A stretch of DNA of 17,455 bases. Origin: an uncultured Porphyromonadaceae bacterium. Lineage in GTDB: Bacteria; Bacteroidota; Bacteroidia; Bacteroidales; Muribaculaceae. The DNA lies in NCBI GenBank assembly GCA_947176285.1, contig CAMWQF010000023.1, forward strand, positions 1 to 17,455. Direction: 5' to 3'. The notes under the pieces were generated by a model. That model did not search any database and was not told the DNA's origin. It worked only from the letters and a program-made list of their open reading frames with translations. How positions within the stretch are numbered: the first letter of the stretch is position 1; each line of letters opens with the position of its first letter. Below, in pieces: positions 6,575 to 14,625 of the stretch. Made by a program: the position numbers and the translations under genes.

Positions 6575-9376
6575 CTACTGTTGGAGTTTTTGGCGGGTGT
6601 CGGATGGTGTCTCGCCGTAGGCTTCGCGGTAGCATTTTGTGAAGTAGGCGGGGGTGGAGAAGCCGACTTCGTAGCAGATTTCCGATATGGATTTCTCTGA
6701 TCCGGTCACCATGGCACGTGCCTTTTTCAGACGCAGTGTGCGTATTAGTTCCACCGGGGAGTAGTTGGTGATTGCCTTTATCTTTCTATAGAATTGAGTG
6801 CGTTCCAACCCCATTTTGGCAGCGAGACTGTCTACTGTCATATCCGTACTGCTAATGTCCTCGTAGAATATCTTGATAAACCTGGAATAGAATTCGTTGT
6901 CAACGTCTTTTGCCCGGGAATTTTCTCTATCTTGGGTCGATGCGATCGAGGGCACTTGTTTCGGCGACGCAGATTCCATCGCCTTATTTACAGGATTCTG
7001 CCATAGGTCTTTTATAAGTCGGCGGTTCTTGATAAGGCTCGCACTTCGAGCCTTCAGAACATCAGCAGAGAAAGGCTTTGACAGATATCCATCGGCACCG
7101 TTGTCGTAGCCTTGAACTCTTTGCTCGTCCATAGAGCAGGCGGTGAGCATAAGCACCGGTATGTGGGAAGTGACCGGCTCGGCTTTCAGTCGGCGGCAGC
7201 ATTCGAGTCCGTCCATGACGGGCATCATGACATCGCAAATGATAAGGTCAGGCACATATTTTACGGCTTTTTTCACCCCATCAGCACCATTGACGGCATT
7301 AATTATGTTATAGTCCTCACGAAGCAATTCTCCTACCATCTCGCGGATATCGCGGTTGTCGTCGATCACGAGAGCAAGAGGTTTATCACTATCAAATTCG
7401 GTATTTCCCTCAATATTGTCCAGTTCTGCTTCTACGGCAGATGTTCCGATCTGCTTGTCAACGGTCTGTGATTTTTCTGCCACATGCACTATAGGCAGAG
7501 TCACTATGAAAACGGATCCTTTGTTGAGTTCACTTTCCACATCAATATTGCCACCATGGAGCTCTACGAAAGCCTTTGCCAACGACAATCCAATGCCTGA
7601 GCCTTTAGGATGGATGCGGTCTACTTGATAAAAACGATCGAAGATGTTGCCGAGGTCTCTCTCGCTGATGCCTTCTCCCGTATCAGACACGCGAAGCGTA
7701 AGTCTGCCATCGCTTATAGTGTAAGATATTGTGATCGAGCCATTGTCGCGTGTATATTTGAAAGCGTTGGAGACAAGATTAAAGAATACACGCTCCATTT
7801 TCTCTACATCAATAGCAAGATTGATGGGTGTGTCTCCCTGCGGACTTTCGAGACGCAGTTTAATGTCGCGCTTTCGTGCTAACTGCACGAACGATTCCGT
7901 CCAGTCATTGACAGTCTGGCGGAAATCCACTTCTGTGAGATGCAAGTTGAGTTTGCCGTTCTCATATTTACGGAAGTCAAGTATCTGGTTGATGAGGCGT
8001 TGGAGAATTCTGACGTTCTTATCAGCAATCTTTATTAATAAGTGCTGTGATGCAGTGAGATTAGTTGCTGATGCAAGTTGGGCTACCGGTTCGGCTATAA
8101 GGGTGAGTGGTGTGCGCAGGTCGTGCGACACATTGGTAAAGAACATCAGTTTAGACTGAGTGGCATCTTCAAGTTTGCTGTTTAGGTCTTGCAGTTGGTC
8201 GCGCTGCTCGGCGAGTTGGTCGCGCTGCGCTTCCAGTTCCCGGTTCTGCTCAAGTAGCACCTCGCGGTGGCGCTTGTGTTGCCAATATACGCGGAGTACG
8301 AGGAATACTACCCCGAAGAGTAGTATGATTATAGCCAGGCAGGCATAAAAGAGTGATTTTTGTGTTGCATACTGTGCCCAATAGTCGTCGATACGGTTCT
8401 TAAGTATGATTATTTTGTCTGTTTCGTCAACAAGGGTTTCATTTTGGCGCAACAAGATATCAGCATTGTTGATGTCTACGGCAGAGGAAGCTGGTATGAT
8501 TGTTTCCTTGTCGTAGGGCTCTCCCTTTAAGATGGCAAGGGCAGTGCGTATCACTCGGTGTCCTTCTGTAGGATATAGGAAAGTGGCGTCGATGATACTG
8601 TCAGCCACAGCCTTGATGCCGATTTCGGGAGCTGCGTCAATTCCAATGACCTTGATGTTTTTGCGATTTAAGGCATGTGCTGCCTCTGACGCTCCAATTG
8701 CCATGCGGTCGTTGTGGGCGAAAATCACGTCTACATCAGGATATTTCTTTAAAAGAGAGTCGACAGCGGGCTTCGCCTCTTCTTTCTTCCAGTTGGCGGT
8801 GGCACCGGCGAGGATGTTGCCTCCATTGGCTGTGAATTCAGTAGCAAATCCCTTGTGGCGACCTTTGGCCGGGGTTGAGCCACTAAGGCCATATACCTCT
8901 ATTGCGTTTGGATTCTGTCCGGTGACACTTAGTGCGAAATGAGCAGCGGCTTTTCCAAGCCCTTCATCATCGGCTCCAATACGCGCTGTGTAACTGTCAC
9001 CGTCGATGTTTCGGTCGAAGATGATGACGGGTATTCCACTGTCGTAAACCTCCTTGATGACAGGCGTGAGTGTGGCAGCCTCGTTGGGAGAGACTATTAT
9101 GATGTCGAAGCCGTTGTCTACAAAGTAGTGAATGTCGTCGATCTGCTTGCGGCTGTCGTCATCAGCAGATCGGATCTCGACTTCAGCGTCTTCATGATAC
9201 ATTATCTCACGCTGTATCTCGTCGTTCATCTTCATGCGCCAGTCATCTTGGCTGCACTGCGACACTCCTATCTTGTATTTCTTTTCTTCGGAGCATCCGA
9301 AGAGTATGATAAGGCTTAGGCAAAGCACCAACTTTACCAATGCGCATATAGTTCTTTTGCAGAGTAGAGAATGCAT
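6575..9376 (-). CDS. Hybrid two-component system regulator with periplasmic sugar-binding sensor domain
   Basis: A 933-residue one-protein sensor and transcription factor. Order: N-terminal hydrophobic signal or lipobox (LFGC, Cys28); type I periplasmic binding protein domain of the RbsB/LacI class (about 33-310); membrane helix (342-362); coiled coil (370-405); histidine kinase with His418 in NVSHDLRTP, Asn537 in the N box, DTGEGI and GSGIGL; receiver with acceptor Asp715 (ICDVMMP) and Lys767; AraC-type helix-turn-helix (about 840-930, DSLAAKMGLERTQFYRKIK and ISEICYEVGFSTPAYFTKC). This layout is that of the Bacteroides fructose sensor BT1754 rather than the beta-propeller type, so a simple sugar is a likely ligand; which one is unknown. 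The target is probably the adjacent susC operon. The two last residues (Gln-Gln) come from the insert side of the 69-base repeat; the orphan copy suggests an original ending of Gly-Ser-Gln. Confidence 0.95.
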   Translation of the reverse strand: MHSLLCKRTICALVKLVLCLSLIILFGCSEEKKYKIGVSQCSQDDWRMKMNDEIQREIMYHEDAEVEIRSADDDSRKQIDDIHYFVDNGFDIIIVSPNEAATLTPVIKEVYDSGIPVIIFDRNIDGDSYTARIGADDEGLGKAAAHFALSVTGQNPNAIEVYGLSGSTPAKGRHKGFATEFTANGGNILAGATANWKKEEAKPAVDSLLKKYPDVDVIFAHNDRMAIGASEAAHALNRKNIKVIGIDAAPEIGIKAVADSIIDATFLYPTEGHRVIRTALAILKGEPYDKETIIPASSAVDINNADILLRQNETLVDETDKIIILKNRIDDYWAQYATQKSLFYACLAIIILLFGVVFLVLRVYWQHKRHREVLLEQNRELEAQRDQLAEQRDQLQDLNSKLEDATQSKLMFFTNVSHDLRTPLTLIAEPVAQLASATNLTASQHLLIKIADKNVRILQRLINQILDFRKYENGKLNLHLTEVDFRQTVNDWTESFVQLARKRDIKLRLESPQGDTPINLAIDVEKMERVFFNLVSNAFKYTRDNGSITISYTISDGRLTLRVSDTGEGISERDLGNIFDRFYQVDRIHPKGSGIGLSLAKAFVELHGGNIDVESELNKGSVFIVTLPIVHVAEKSQTVDKQIGTSAVEAELDNIEGNTEFDSDKPLALVIDDNRDIREMVGELLREDYNIINAVNGADGVKKAVKYVPDLIICDVMMPVMDGLECCRRLKAEPVTSHIPVLMLTACSMDEQRVQGYDNGADGYLSKPFSADVLKARSASLIKNRRLIKDLWQNPVNKAMESASPKQVPSIASTQDRENSRAKDVDNEFYSRFIKIFYEDISSTDMTVDSLAAKMGLERTQFYRKIKAITNYSPVELIRTLRLKKARAMVTGSEKSISEICYEVGFSTPAYFTKCYREAYGETPSDTRQKLQQ
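6584..6652 (-). repeat. Direct repeat copy 2, within the 3' end of the hybrid two-component regulator
   Basis: Identical over 69 bases and in the same orientation as 2231-2299. It encodes residues 909-931 of the regulator (from Pro909 to Leu931), exactly 23 codons. It marks the right boundary of the restriction-modification insert. Confidence 0.93.
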
Positions 9377-9424
9377 TAAATGAGAAATTATGGTATTTTT
9401 TTATGAATGTCAGGTTATTTTTTG

Positions 9425-9454
9425 CAAAGTTAGTAATAATCCTCGGATTTCAAA
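9425..9454 (-). promoter_or_regulatory. Bacteroides-type promoter of the hybrid two-component regulator
   Basis: On the minus strand, TTTG (complement of 9451-9454) and TAACTTTG (complement of 9425-9432) are separated by 18 bases. This is close to the usual -33/-7 arrangement and lies about 48 bases upstream of the start codon. The regulator therefore has its own promoter downstream of the previous gene's terminator. Confidence 0.65.
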
Positions 9455-9465
9455 GAAAAATGTGT

Positions 9466-9495
9466 AAAAAAACTCCGACTCAGATGAGCCGGAGT
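9466..9495 (-). terminator. Rho-independent terminator of the OmpA-type lipoprotein gene
   Basis: The hairpin at 9472-9495 pairs ACTCCG with CGGAGT, then CTCA with TGAG, with one A-C mismatch and a tiny loop. On the minus strand it is followed by seven T residues (complement of 9466-9472). It sits just after the stop codon at 9520 and separates this gene from the regulator promoter. Confidence 0.85.
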
Positions 9496-9519
9496 GCTTT
9501 ATTATTGATGATTTTATCG

Positions 9520-10380
9520 TTAATCGTTTGATTCGGGGGCGTGGTCGATTAGATCCATGAAGTCGTCGAGTTTCGGAGTGATGATAATCTCGGTGCGACG
9601 GTTACGCTGTTTGCCAACTTCGGAGTCGTTGTCTGAGATCGGGTTGAACTCACCGCGTCCGGCTGCTGACATGCGCTGCGGATTGATACCGAACTTGGTC
9701 TGAAGCACTTGAACGATAGATGAAGCGCGTAGAGCAGAGAGATCCCAGTTGTTGCGGATATTGGTCTTTGAGATAGGTACATTATCCGTATTGCCTTCTA
9801 CCAGCACGTCGAAATCCTTATAGTCTCCCAATATTTTTGCAATCTTTGAAAGAGTCTCCATTGCTCGGTCGCTGACCTCATAGCTTCCGCTCTTGAAGAG
9901 CATGTTGTCTGCTAAAGAGATATATACTACGCCTTTAAGCACTTTAACATCCACATCTTTCAGTTCTTCTTTGCTGAGAGAGCGGGTAAGGCGGTTGGTG
10001 AGAGCAATGTTGAGTGAGTCAGATTTTGACTTAGCTTCCACGAGTTGCTTGATATATTTGTTTGATGCATTGATCTCATCTACGAGTTTGGCGATGTTTA
10101 CGCTGCCTTGATTATTTGCCTCAAGGCTCTTGTCGAGGGTATGCTTAAGTTGCCCCATGCCTTTCTTGAGGTCTTCGTTGCTCTTGTTGGCAACTTCGAG
10201 CTGAGAGGTGAGGTTTTTTGCTTCGGCGCTCGTTGTGATAAGTTGCTCTCGGGTAGAGTTGTATTCGCTCTGGAGGTCATTGTATTTTCCCTGGAGTTCG
10301 GCATACTTCTTGTTGGAGACGCAGCTTGTGGCGACGATGCCGAAAAGCGCAGCCGTAAGGGCAAGGATTTTTACTTTCAT
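9520..10380 (-). CDS. OmpA-family peptidoglycan-binding lipoprotein with coiled coil
   Basis: A 286-residue envelope protein. The signal peptide ends in a lipobox (VATSC, Cys20), so it should be lipid-anchored. Residues 22-125 are heptad-rich coiled coil (KYAELQGKYNDLQSEYNSTR and onward). Residues 145-270 are an OmpA/MotB-type domain with LFKSGSYEVSD, EGNTDNVPI and NNWDLSALRAS. Asp199 and Arg218 match the pair that grips diaminopimelate in peptidoglycan, and QRNRRTEIIITPK closes the domain. It probably tethers the outer membrane to the cell wall. It is a single-gene unit with its own terminator, and no clear promoter box was found upstream. Family assignment is firm; a specific role is not known. 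Confidence 0.93.
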   Translation of the reverse strand: MKVKILALTAALFGIVATSCVSNKKYAELQGKYNDLQSEYNSTREQLITTSAEAKNLTSQLEVANKSNEDLKKGMGQLKHTLDKSLEANNQGSVNIAKLVDEINASNKYIKQLVEAKSKSDSLNIALTNRLTRSLSKEELKDVDVKVLKGVVYISLADNMLFKSGSYEVSDRAMETLSKIAKILGDYKDFDVLVEGNTDNVPISKTNIRNNWDLSALRASSIVQVLQTKFGINPQRMSAAGRGEFNPISDNDSEVGKQRNRRTEIIITPKLDDFMDLIDHAPESND

Positions 10381-10489
10381 GGCTTTGGGGTTTTAGTTAC
10401 TGTCTAATTTGTCTTTATTATATAAACGTCAGTTTCGCCTAAAATGTTATTTTGATTAGTCGGTTGTGAGCGAACTGAGCATATTTGAT

Positions 10490-12055
10490 CTATCTGTTCA
10501 ACTCCTGTATGTCAAATTCCAGTCCTCTTTTATCTTTCTCCTCGTTGAAGTTTGCTCCAATCAGGTATACTTTTCTTGGTTCCATGGCGTATCGTCCTGC
10601 ATAGTCTCGGGAATATATCTGCTCCATAGCCTCTTTCACGCTCTTATTATATTTGAACTCGAATACATATACGTATTTCCCTGCTTTCACCTCAATGTCG
10701 CTGCGTCCGATATACCCATGATGTTCCGCTATGGAGTTTGCTCCGGAAAGCACAGTAAGCAGATATGTGATAGCCCGGTATGCAGACTCTTTATGATCCT
10801 CCCCGGGTAAATCTTTCATTAAGGTGGAAAGACGCTTCATAAAGTCGTTCGGTCGTCCTTCAAACAGGTCTATTTTGAAGAGTTTGAAATTGAATGTACT
10901 TTCAGAGTTGCTGATGTCAGGAATATATAACTGCAGGAGATCTTCATAGAATCCGGTCTCTACCTCTTGGTTAGGGAAACGGAGTTCATACATGTCAATT
11001 TCGTTTTTATACGACGCAATGGTTAGATATCCTGTCTGGAACATCAGTGGAATAGGATTGCCTGTGTTGAGTCCAACTGCCAGAAGTTCATTTTCGGTGC
11101 AGAGTTTGCCGTTGATGTCCGGAGGATACGTCCCCATGGCCTTTATACGTTTCACTAAGAAGGCGGGAGTCCCGGTACCAAACCAATACGACATGATCCT
11201 TTGACTGTCGAGAGCCATCAGTATACTGAAGGGATTGTATAGCCGGTTTCCTTCCTCACTGAAAAGGTATCCATCGTAATAGTTACGTAGTGCGTTAAGA
11301 GTTTCCAGAGGTGATTCTCCGCGTTTACGTGCCAATTCATCTATACCCGGCTGGAAATATGATGTCAATTCCTCCTCGGTCCAACCGCAGATTTCTTGAT
11401 AGCGGTCATACATCGATATGTCCTTTAGGTTGTTCAGGTCGCTGAAGATACTTACCTTGCTGAATCTGCTCACTCCGGAGAGCATCGCGAATTCAATGTA
11501 GCGGTCCATAGACTTCAGGTTTGAGAAGAATCTCTTCAGCAGGCTTTGGTTCTTTTCAAAACGCTCCCGGTCCTCCTCCATATCAAGCAGAGGCTTGTCG
11601 TATTCATCCACCAGGATTGCTACTTTCTGACCGGTTATTTCATTGATTGCCTTAATTAGTGACTCAAACCTCAATGGGGCATCATTCTCTATCAGCGGAG
11701 AGATTCCATATATTTCCTCATATTTTCTGAGAGTAGTGACCATCCTGTTGTGCAGACCCTCAGGCTGATCATAGCTGCCGGTATTGAAATCAATGTAAAG
11801 CACAGGTCTTGGAGTCCAGTCCATATCCATGCTGTCTATGGCAAGCCCTTTGAAAAGTTCTCGTTTCCCTTCGAAATAAGACTCCAAAGTTGAGAGCAGC
11901 AGGCTCTTGCCAAACCGGCGTGGTCGACTAAGAAAAATATATTGCCCCTCCTTTACGAGTTGTGCGACGAAGCGTGTTTTATCCACGTATGTAAAGCCCC
12001 CCTCGATAAGTTTCGGGAAAGTCTGTATTCCTATAGGATATTTATTTTCTTTCAT
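10490..12055 (-). CDS. AAA-ATPase-like protein with C-terminal PD-(D/E)XK nuclease domain
   Basis: A 521-residue protein of the AAA-ATPase-like (formerly DUF1703) group that is abundant and often multi-copy in Bacteroidetes. Visible: the family opening YPIGIQTFPKLIEGGFTYVD (6-25); Walker A-like SRPRRFGKSLLLSTL (43-57); Walker B VAILVDEYDKPLLD (145-158); a conserved segment MLSGVSRFSKVSIFSDLNNL; and GWTEEELTSYF. The C-terminal nuclease fold has Asp453 in GRSDIEV and Glu466-x-Lys468 in YVFEFKY. The biological role of the family is not established; a DNA- or defence-related nuclease is a reasonable guess. An in-frame ATG at 12115 would add 20 residues. The ATG at 12055 is preferred because the family begins there and because a good promoter overlaps the extension. 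A dead relative lies at 5917-6505. Confidence 0.9.
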   Translation of the reverse strand: MKENKYPIGIQTFPKLIEGGFTYVDKTRFVAQLVKEGQYIFLSRPRRFGKSLLLSTLESYFEGKRELFKGLAIDSMDMDWTPRPVLYIDFNTGSYDQPEGLHNRMVTTLRKYEEIYGISPLIENDAPLRFESLIKAINEITGQKVAILVDEYDKPLLDMEEDRERFEKNQSLLKRFFSNLKSMDRYIEFAMLSGVSRFSKVSIFSDLNNLKDISMYDRYQEICGWTEEELTSYFQPGIDELARKRGESPLETLNALRNYYDGYLFSEEGNRLYNPFSILMALDSQRIMSYWFGTGTPAFLVKRIKAMGTYPPDINGKLCTENELLAVGLNTGNPIPLMFQTGYLTIASYKNEIDMYELRFPNQEVETGFYEDLLQLYIPDISNSESTFNFKLFKIDLFEGRPNDFMKRLSTLMKDLPGEDHKESAYRAITYLLTVLSGANSIAEHHGYIGRSDIEVKAGKYVYVFEFKYNKSVKEAMEQIYSRDYAGRYAMEPRKVYLIGANFNEEKDKRGLEFDIQELNR

Positions 12056-12072
12056 GATCTTCAATTTATCCG

Positions 12073-12104
12073 CAAATATAGTGCTTCTCATTCTCTTTTC
12101 CAAA
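12073..12104 (-). promoter_or_regulatory. Bacteroides-type promoter of the AAA-ATPase-like gene; decides its start
   Basis: On the minus strand, TTTG (complement of 12101-12104) and TATATTTG (complement of 12073-12080) lie 20 bases apart, a full consensus match. Transcription would begin near 12066, inside the longer reading frame, which supports translation from 12055 with a short leader. Confidence 0.7.
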
Positions 12105-12134
12105 TAAATCCCCAACTTTTTGAGATAAAGGTTG

Positions 12135-13916
12135 CTACAGGTTTTTGAGCAGTTTGCGGACGTATATGCCTATGTTAGTCTCGTGCTTGTCGATGCCGAG
12201 TTTCTTTCGGATGGCGCTGCTGATGTTGACATGGCTTCGCTTCTTCATGTAGTTGCCCACTTCCTTGCCTCGAAGACCAATGGCATATAGGCAGACATAG
12301 TTTATTTCACTCTCAGTAAGGTCATGGTCTTCGAAATATCGTATGAATTTGGGATGAGATGCCTGGAACGCCAGTCGGTTGCTATTCATGAATTCTTCTG
12401 TATTGTCAGTCAGTTGCTTCACCCAAATGTCGTAAGGCTCCTCATATTTTGAGTTGTCGGTGATGTAGCCCGCTAAAAGAGAATTAAGCATTTCAATTCT
12501 CGTCTGAATTGCTTGCTGCACTTCCTCAGGGATTTCCTCCGGGGTTTCAAGCAATGCTTTGAGGCTTTCGCTTTCTCCCTCTAATACCTCCACCCGATGC
12601 GCAAGATTTTCGGCTTCTAACGCTTTTTTATCTCTTTCAAGCTGAAGATTCATATTTTCGAGGGTGAGTCTTTCTCTTTCCGATTTAAGGTTATCATTTT
12701 CCAGTTCTATAGTTCTCGCTTTCTGCATAGCCAACACTTTCTTAGTCTTGTGGCTTCTGGCTATTAGTGCCAAAACTATGACAATCAATACAAGGATTGC
12801 CAAGCCACCTATAAGACAGCACACTATTCTGAAATTTTCTTGAGCATTCCTTTCTGCTTGGAGTTCCATCTGATGTCTTTCTTCCATTGATTGGCTTTTC
12901 TGCTCGAATTTCGCCGAATTGATGATTTCTAATCTGTCAACGAAGTCTTTATACACATTAAGAGCCTCCTCATAGTTTTTCATATCCTCAAGGATAGGAT
13001 ACTTTATTGACAAATATTTGAAAGTGTCATACTCAGCCTTTATCTCATCAAGATAATTAAGATTCTGTAGGGCTCTAAAGTTATCTCCCAATTTGTTATA
13101 GGCTTTTGCGAGATTCAGTATGCCATTTACATCATAGTCTAAACTATCTTCGTTATTATCAATAAGATTCAGAATGTCTTTTTTAGATCCAAATTGATAA
13201 ATATATGTCAAGTGTAGATTGTGAAGTAACAGACGTTGTGTATTATCCAATTCCTTAAAATGGGTAAGAATATTTATTACACTGTCTGCTCGATCTTTAT
13301 CCTTAAGAATATTAAAACCGTTTAAGGCACTAGCAAGACAATCAAACTCTAAATATTCAAGCAATTTCGCTTCATAGATTTTTGCTGCTTTTAGGCAATT
13401 GTCAATATATCCATAATAGTCATAAAAACTCTGATATATTATTCCTTGTGCTACGAGCATTCTAGCAATTGTTAACGAATCTCTACAACTCTCGGTTAGG
13501 TCTAGTCCGCGAATGTATGATTTCAATGCATTATCATAATCACTTCTGTTTTGATAAATTCGACCTTGATAGTAATAAGTACGGAGTTTTTCATCAGGTG
13601 TTCCATACTCAAGATAGTAATCTATTGCGGGCTTGAGTACGTCGAAAGTGGTGGTATCAACATAGTTCTTGTCGAGAGCCATCGACTTAAGTAAAGCATA
13701 TTGGGCTTTCTGGCTGTCCCTGGTCATCTCAGAAACATCAATAGAATTTATGATAGCAAGTGCAGAGTCAGGATGGTTCTCCATTAAAGATTCTACAATA
13801 TCCAACCTATTCTTAATTAAACGAGACTTATTGTTACAACTCACTATGACAATGAAAATAGAAAAAATACTTATCGGAATAATTCGAGATATTTGATACA
13901 GTTTTTTTGAATCCAT
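12135..13916 (-). CDS. Membrane-tethered TPR protein with cytoplasmic LuxR-like helix-turn-helix
   Basis: A 593-residue protein resembling a large Bacteroidales group of TPR regulators. Order: N-terminal signal with possible lipobox (IVIVSC, Cys27); helical repeats of TPR type (about 35-330, for example YYYQGRIYQNRSDYDNALKS at 114-133); charged linker; single membrane helix (363-386); coiled coil (about 398-455); C-terminal helix-turn-helix (about 533-590, LTESEINYVCLYAIGLRGKE and KKRSHVNISSAIRKKLGI). The helix-turn-helix follows the LuxR/NarL pattern, with the usual recognition helix region altered. The layout puts TPRs in the periplasm and DNA binding in the cytoplasm, so it may act as a one-piece signal-to-gene regulator. 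It is transcribed divergently from the envelope operon starting at 14123, a likely target. Function is inferred from architecture and position. Confidence 0.85.
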   Translation of the reverse strand: MDSKKLYQISRIIPISIFSIFIVIVSCNNKSRLIKNRLDIVESLMENHPDSALAIINSIDVSEMTRDSQKAQYALLKSMALDKNYVDTTTFDVLKPAIDYYLEYGTPDEKLRTYYYQGRIYQNRSDYDNALKSYIRGLDLTESCRDSLTIARMLVAQGIIYQSFYDYYGYIDNCLKAAKIYEAKLLEYLEFDCLASALNGFNILKDKDRADSVINILTHFKELDNTQRLLLHNLHLTYIYQFGSKKDILNLIDNNEDSLDYDVNGILNLAKAYNKLGDNFRALQNLNYLDEIKAEYDTFKYLSIKYPILEDMKNYEEALNVYKDFVDRLEIINSAKFEQKSQSMEERHQMELQAERNAQENFRIVCCLIGGLAILVLIVIVLALIARSHKTKKVLAMQKARTIELENDNLKSERERLTLENMNLQLERDKKALEAENLAHRVEVLEGESESLKALLETPEEIPEEVQQAIQTRIEMLNSLLAGYITDNSKYEEPYDIWVKQLTDNTEEFMNSNRLAFQASHPKFIRYFEDHDLTESEINYVCLYAIGLRGKEVGNYMKKRSHVNISSAIRKKLGIDKHETNIGIYVRKLLKNL

Positions 13917-13920
13917 ACTG

Positions 13921-13951
13921 CAAAATTACACAAAATATTCGATATATGAAA
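13921..13951 (-). promoter_or_regulatory. Candidate promoter of the TPR regulator, very close to its start
   Basis: On the minus strand, TAATTTTG (complement of 13921-13928) matches the -7 consensus, and a weak TTTC (complement of 13948-13951) lies 19 bases upstream. The -7 box ends only four bases before the ATG, so the transcript would be nearly leaderless if this is the promoter and the start is right. Confidence 0.45.
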
Positions 13952-14053
13952 GTTTGGCTTTCTTTGTGCAGAAATAAAATTAATATTACCTTGTATAATG
14001 CTTATTTTTAATGAACTACGCAAATGAAAAATTTAAAAATATGAAACTTTTAA

Positions 14054-14086
14054 TTTGTACTATGAAAGTTTAAAGCAGTAATTTTG
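14054..14086 (+). promoter_or_regulatory. Bacteroides-type promoter of the envelope operon
   Basis: TTTG at 14054-14057 and TAATTTTG at 14079-14086 are separated by 21 bases, a full -33/-7 match. The expected start is near 14093, about 30 bases before the ATG at 14123. The 130 bases between the two divergent promoters are very AT-rich and would hold any operator for the TPR regulator. Confidence 0.72.
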
Positions 14087-14122
14087 CAACCGAAATTACA
14101 AAATTATTAACTAAATCACAAA

Positions 14123-14494
14123 ATGAAAAAGATCCTTACATTAATCATTGTCTTTATGACAATCGTATTTCCTTCTTATGTGCAAGGGACAAATAGAAGG
14201 CCTACATCGAAATCTATCATTCTTGATTCACATCCAACAAATGATAGATCCAATCAACCAGTTCATCGTGCTCCCATGCACATAAGTGTGGAAGCATGGT
14301 ATGATGCTCTATCCGAAAGTATTACTATTATCTATGATGGGGAAGCATCAGGAGAAGTATTTCTCTATCATGATGGAGTACTTATCGAAAGTTCCACTGA
14401 TATAAACACTACGTTTATTGTGACTGAATCTGGAAACTATGCAATTGAGATAAATACCGAATACTGGACAGCTACTGGCAGCATTGACATTTAA
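14123..14494 (+). CDS. Small secreted protein, DUF3244-like
   Basis: A 123-residue exported protein, first gene of the envelope operon. The N-terminus is a clear signal peptide (MKKILTLIIVFMTIVFPSYV, cleavage probably after VQG near residue 22). A basic, Ser/Pro-rich linker leads to a short beta-rich domain (about 50-123) with alternating hydrophobics: ISVEAWYDALSESITIIYDG, EVFLYHDGVLIESS and GNYAIEINTE. The size, signal peptide and short beta-sandwich pattern resemble the DUF3244 group of Bacteroidales secreted proteins; this is from memory and not certain. It has no catalytic motif or membrane segment besides the signal. A 131-base gap separates it from the next gene. Confidence 0.75.
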   Translation: MKKILTLIIVFMTIVFPSYVQGTNRRPTSKSIILDSHPTNDRSNQPVHRAPMHISVEAWYDALSESITIIYDGEASGEVFLYHDGVLIESSTDINTTFIVTESGNYAIEINTEYWTATGSIDI

Positions 14495-14625
14495 TTAATC
14501 TCTCTCCGCACATAAAAAGAGAAAATCAGATATTAGCCGGCAATATATCTGACAGACCAGACTGTATAACAGGCGTGGAATTCGACAAAGCGTGAAGAGT
14601 CGGAATTAAATCAATTAGACTAATT

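Larger units (their letters stand above)
2300..6583. mobile_element. Putative restriction-modification island inserted with long target duplication
   Basis: The segment between the two 69-base repeats carries a complete restriction-modification operon and a decayed AAA-ATPase-like gene. It is visibly richer in A and T than both flanks, and its codon use follows suit. No transposase, integrase or terminal inverted repeat is seen. Restriction-modification units inserted with long direct target duplications and no transposase have been described in other bacteria, notably Helicobacter pylori. That model fits, but the boundaries are inferred only from the repeat. The pseudogene may have been resident at the site rather than arriving with the operon. 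Confidence 0.6.

Noticed and set aside
2300..6583. Terminal inverted repeats of a transposon at the insert ends
   Set aside because: The two ends were compared by eye and show no matching inverted sequence; only the direct repeat is present.
6794..9319. Many plus-strand open frames opposite the hybrid two-component regulator
   Set aside because: Their composition is that of shadow frames, and the minus-strand protein accounts for the whole region.
14495..14625. Possible small gene or terminator in the gap between the first two operon genes, including the dyad CAGATAT/ATATCTG at 14527-14551
   Set aside because: The dyad has weak inner pairing and no T tract, and no credible short reading frame was found.
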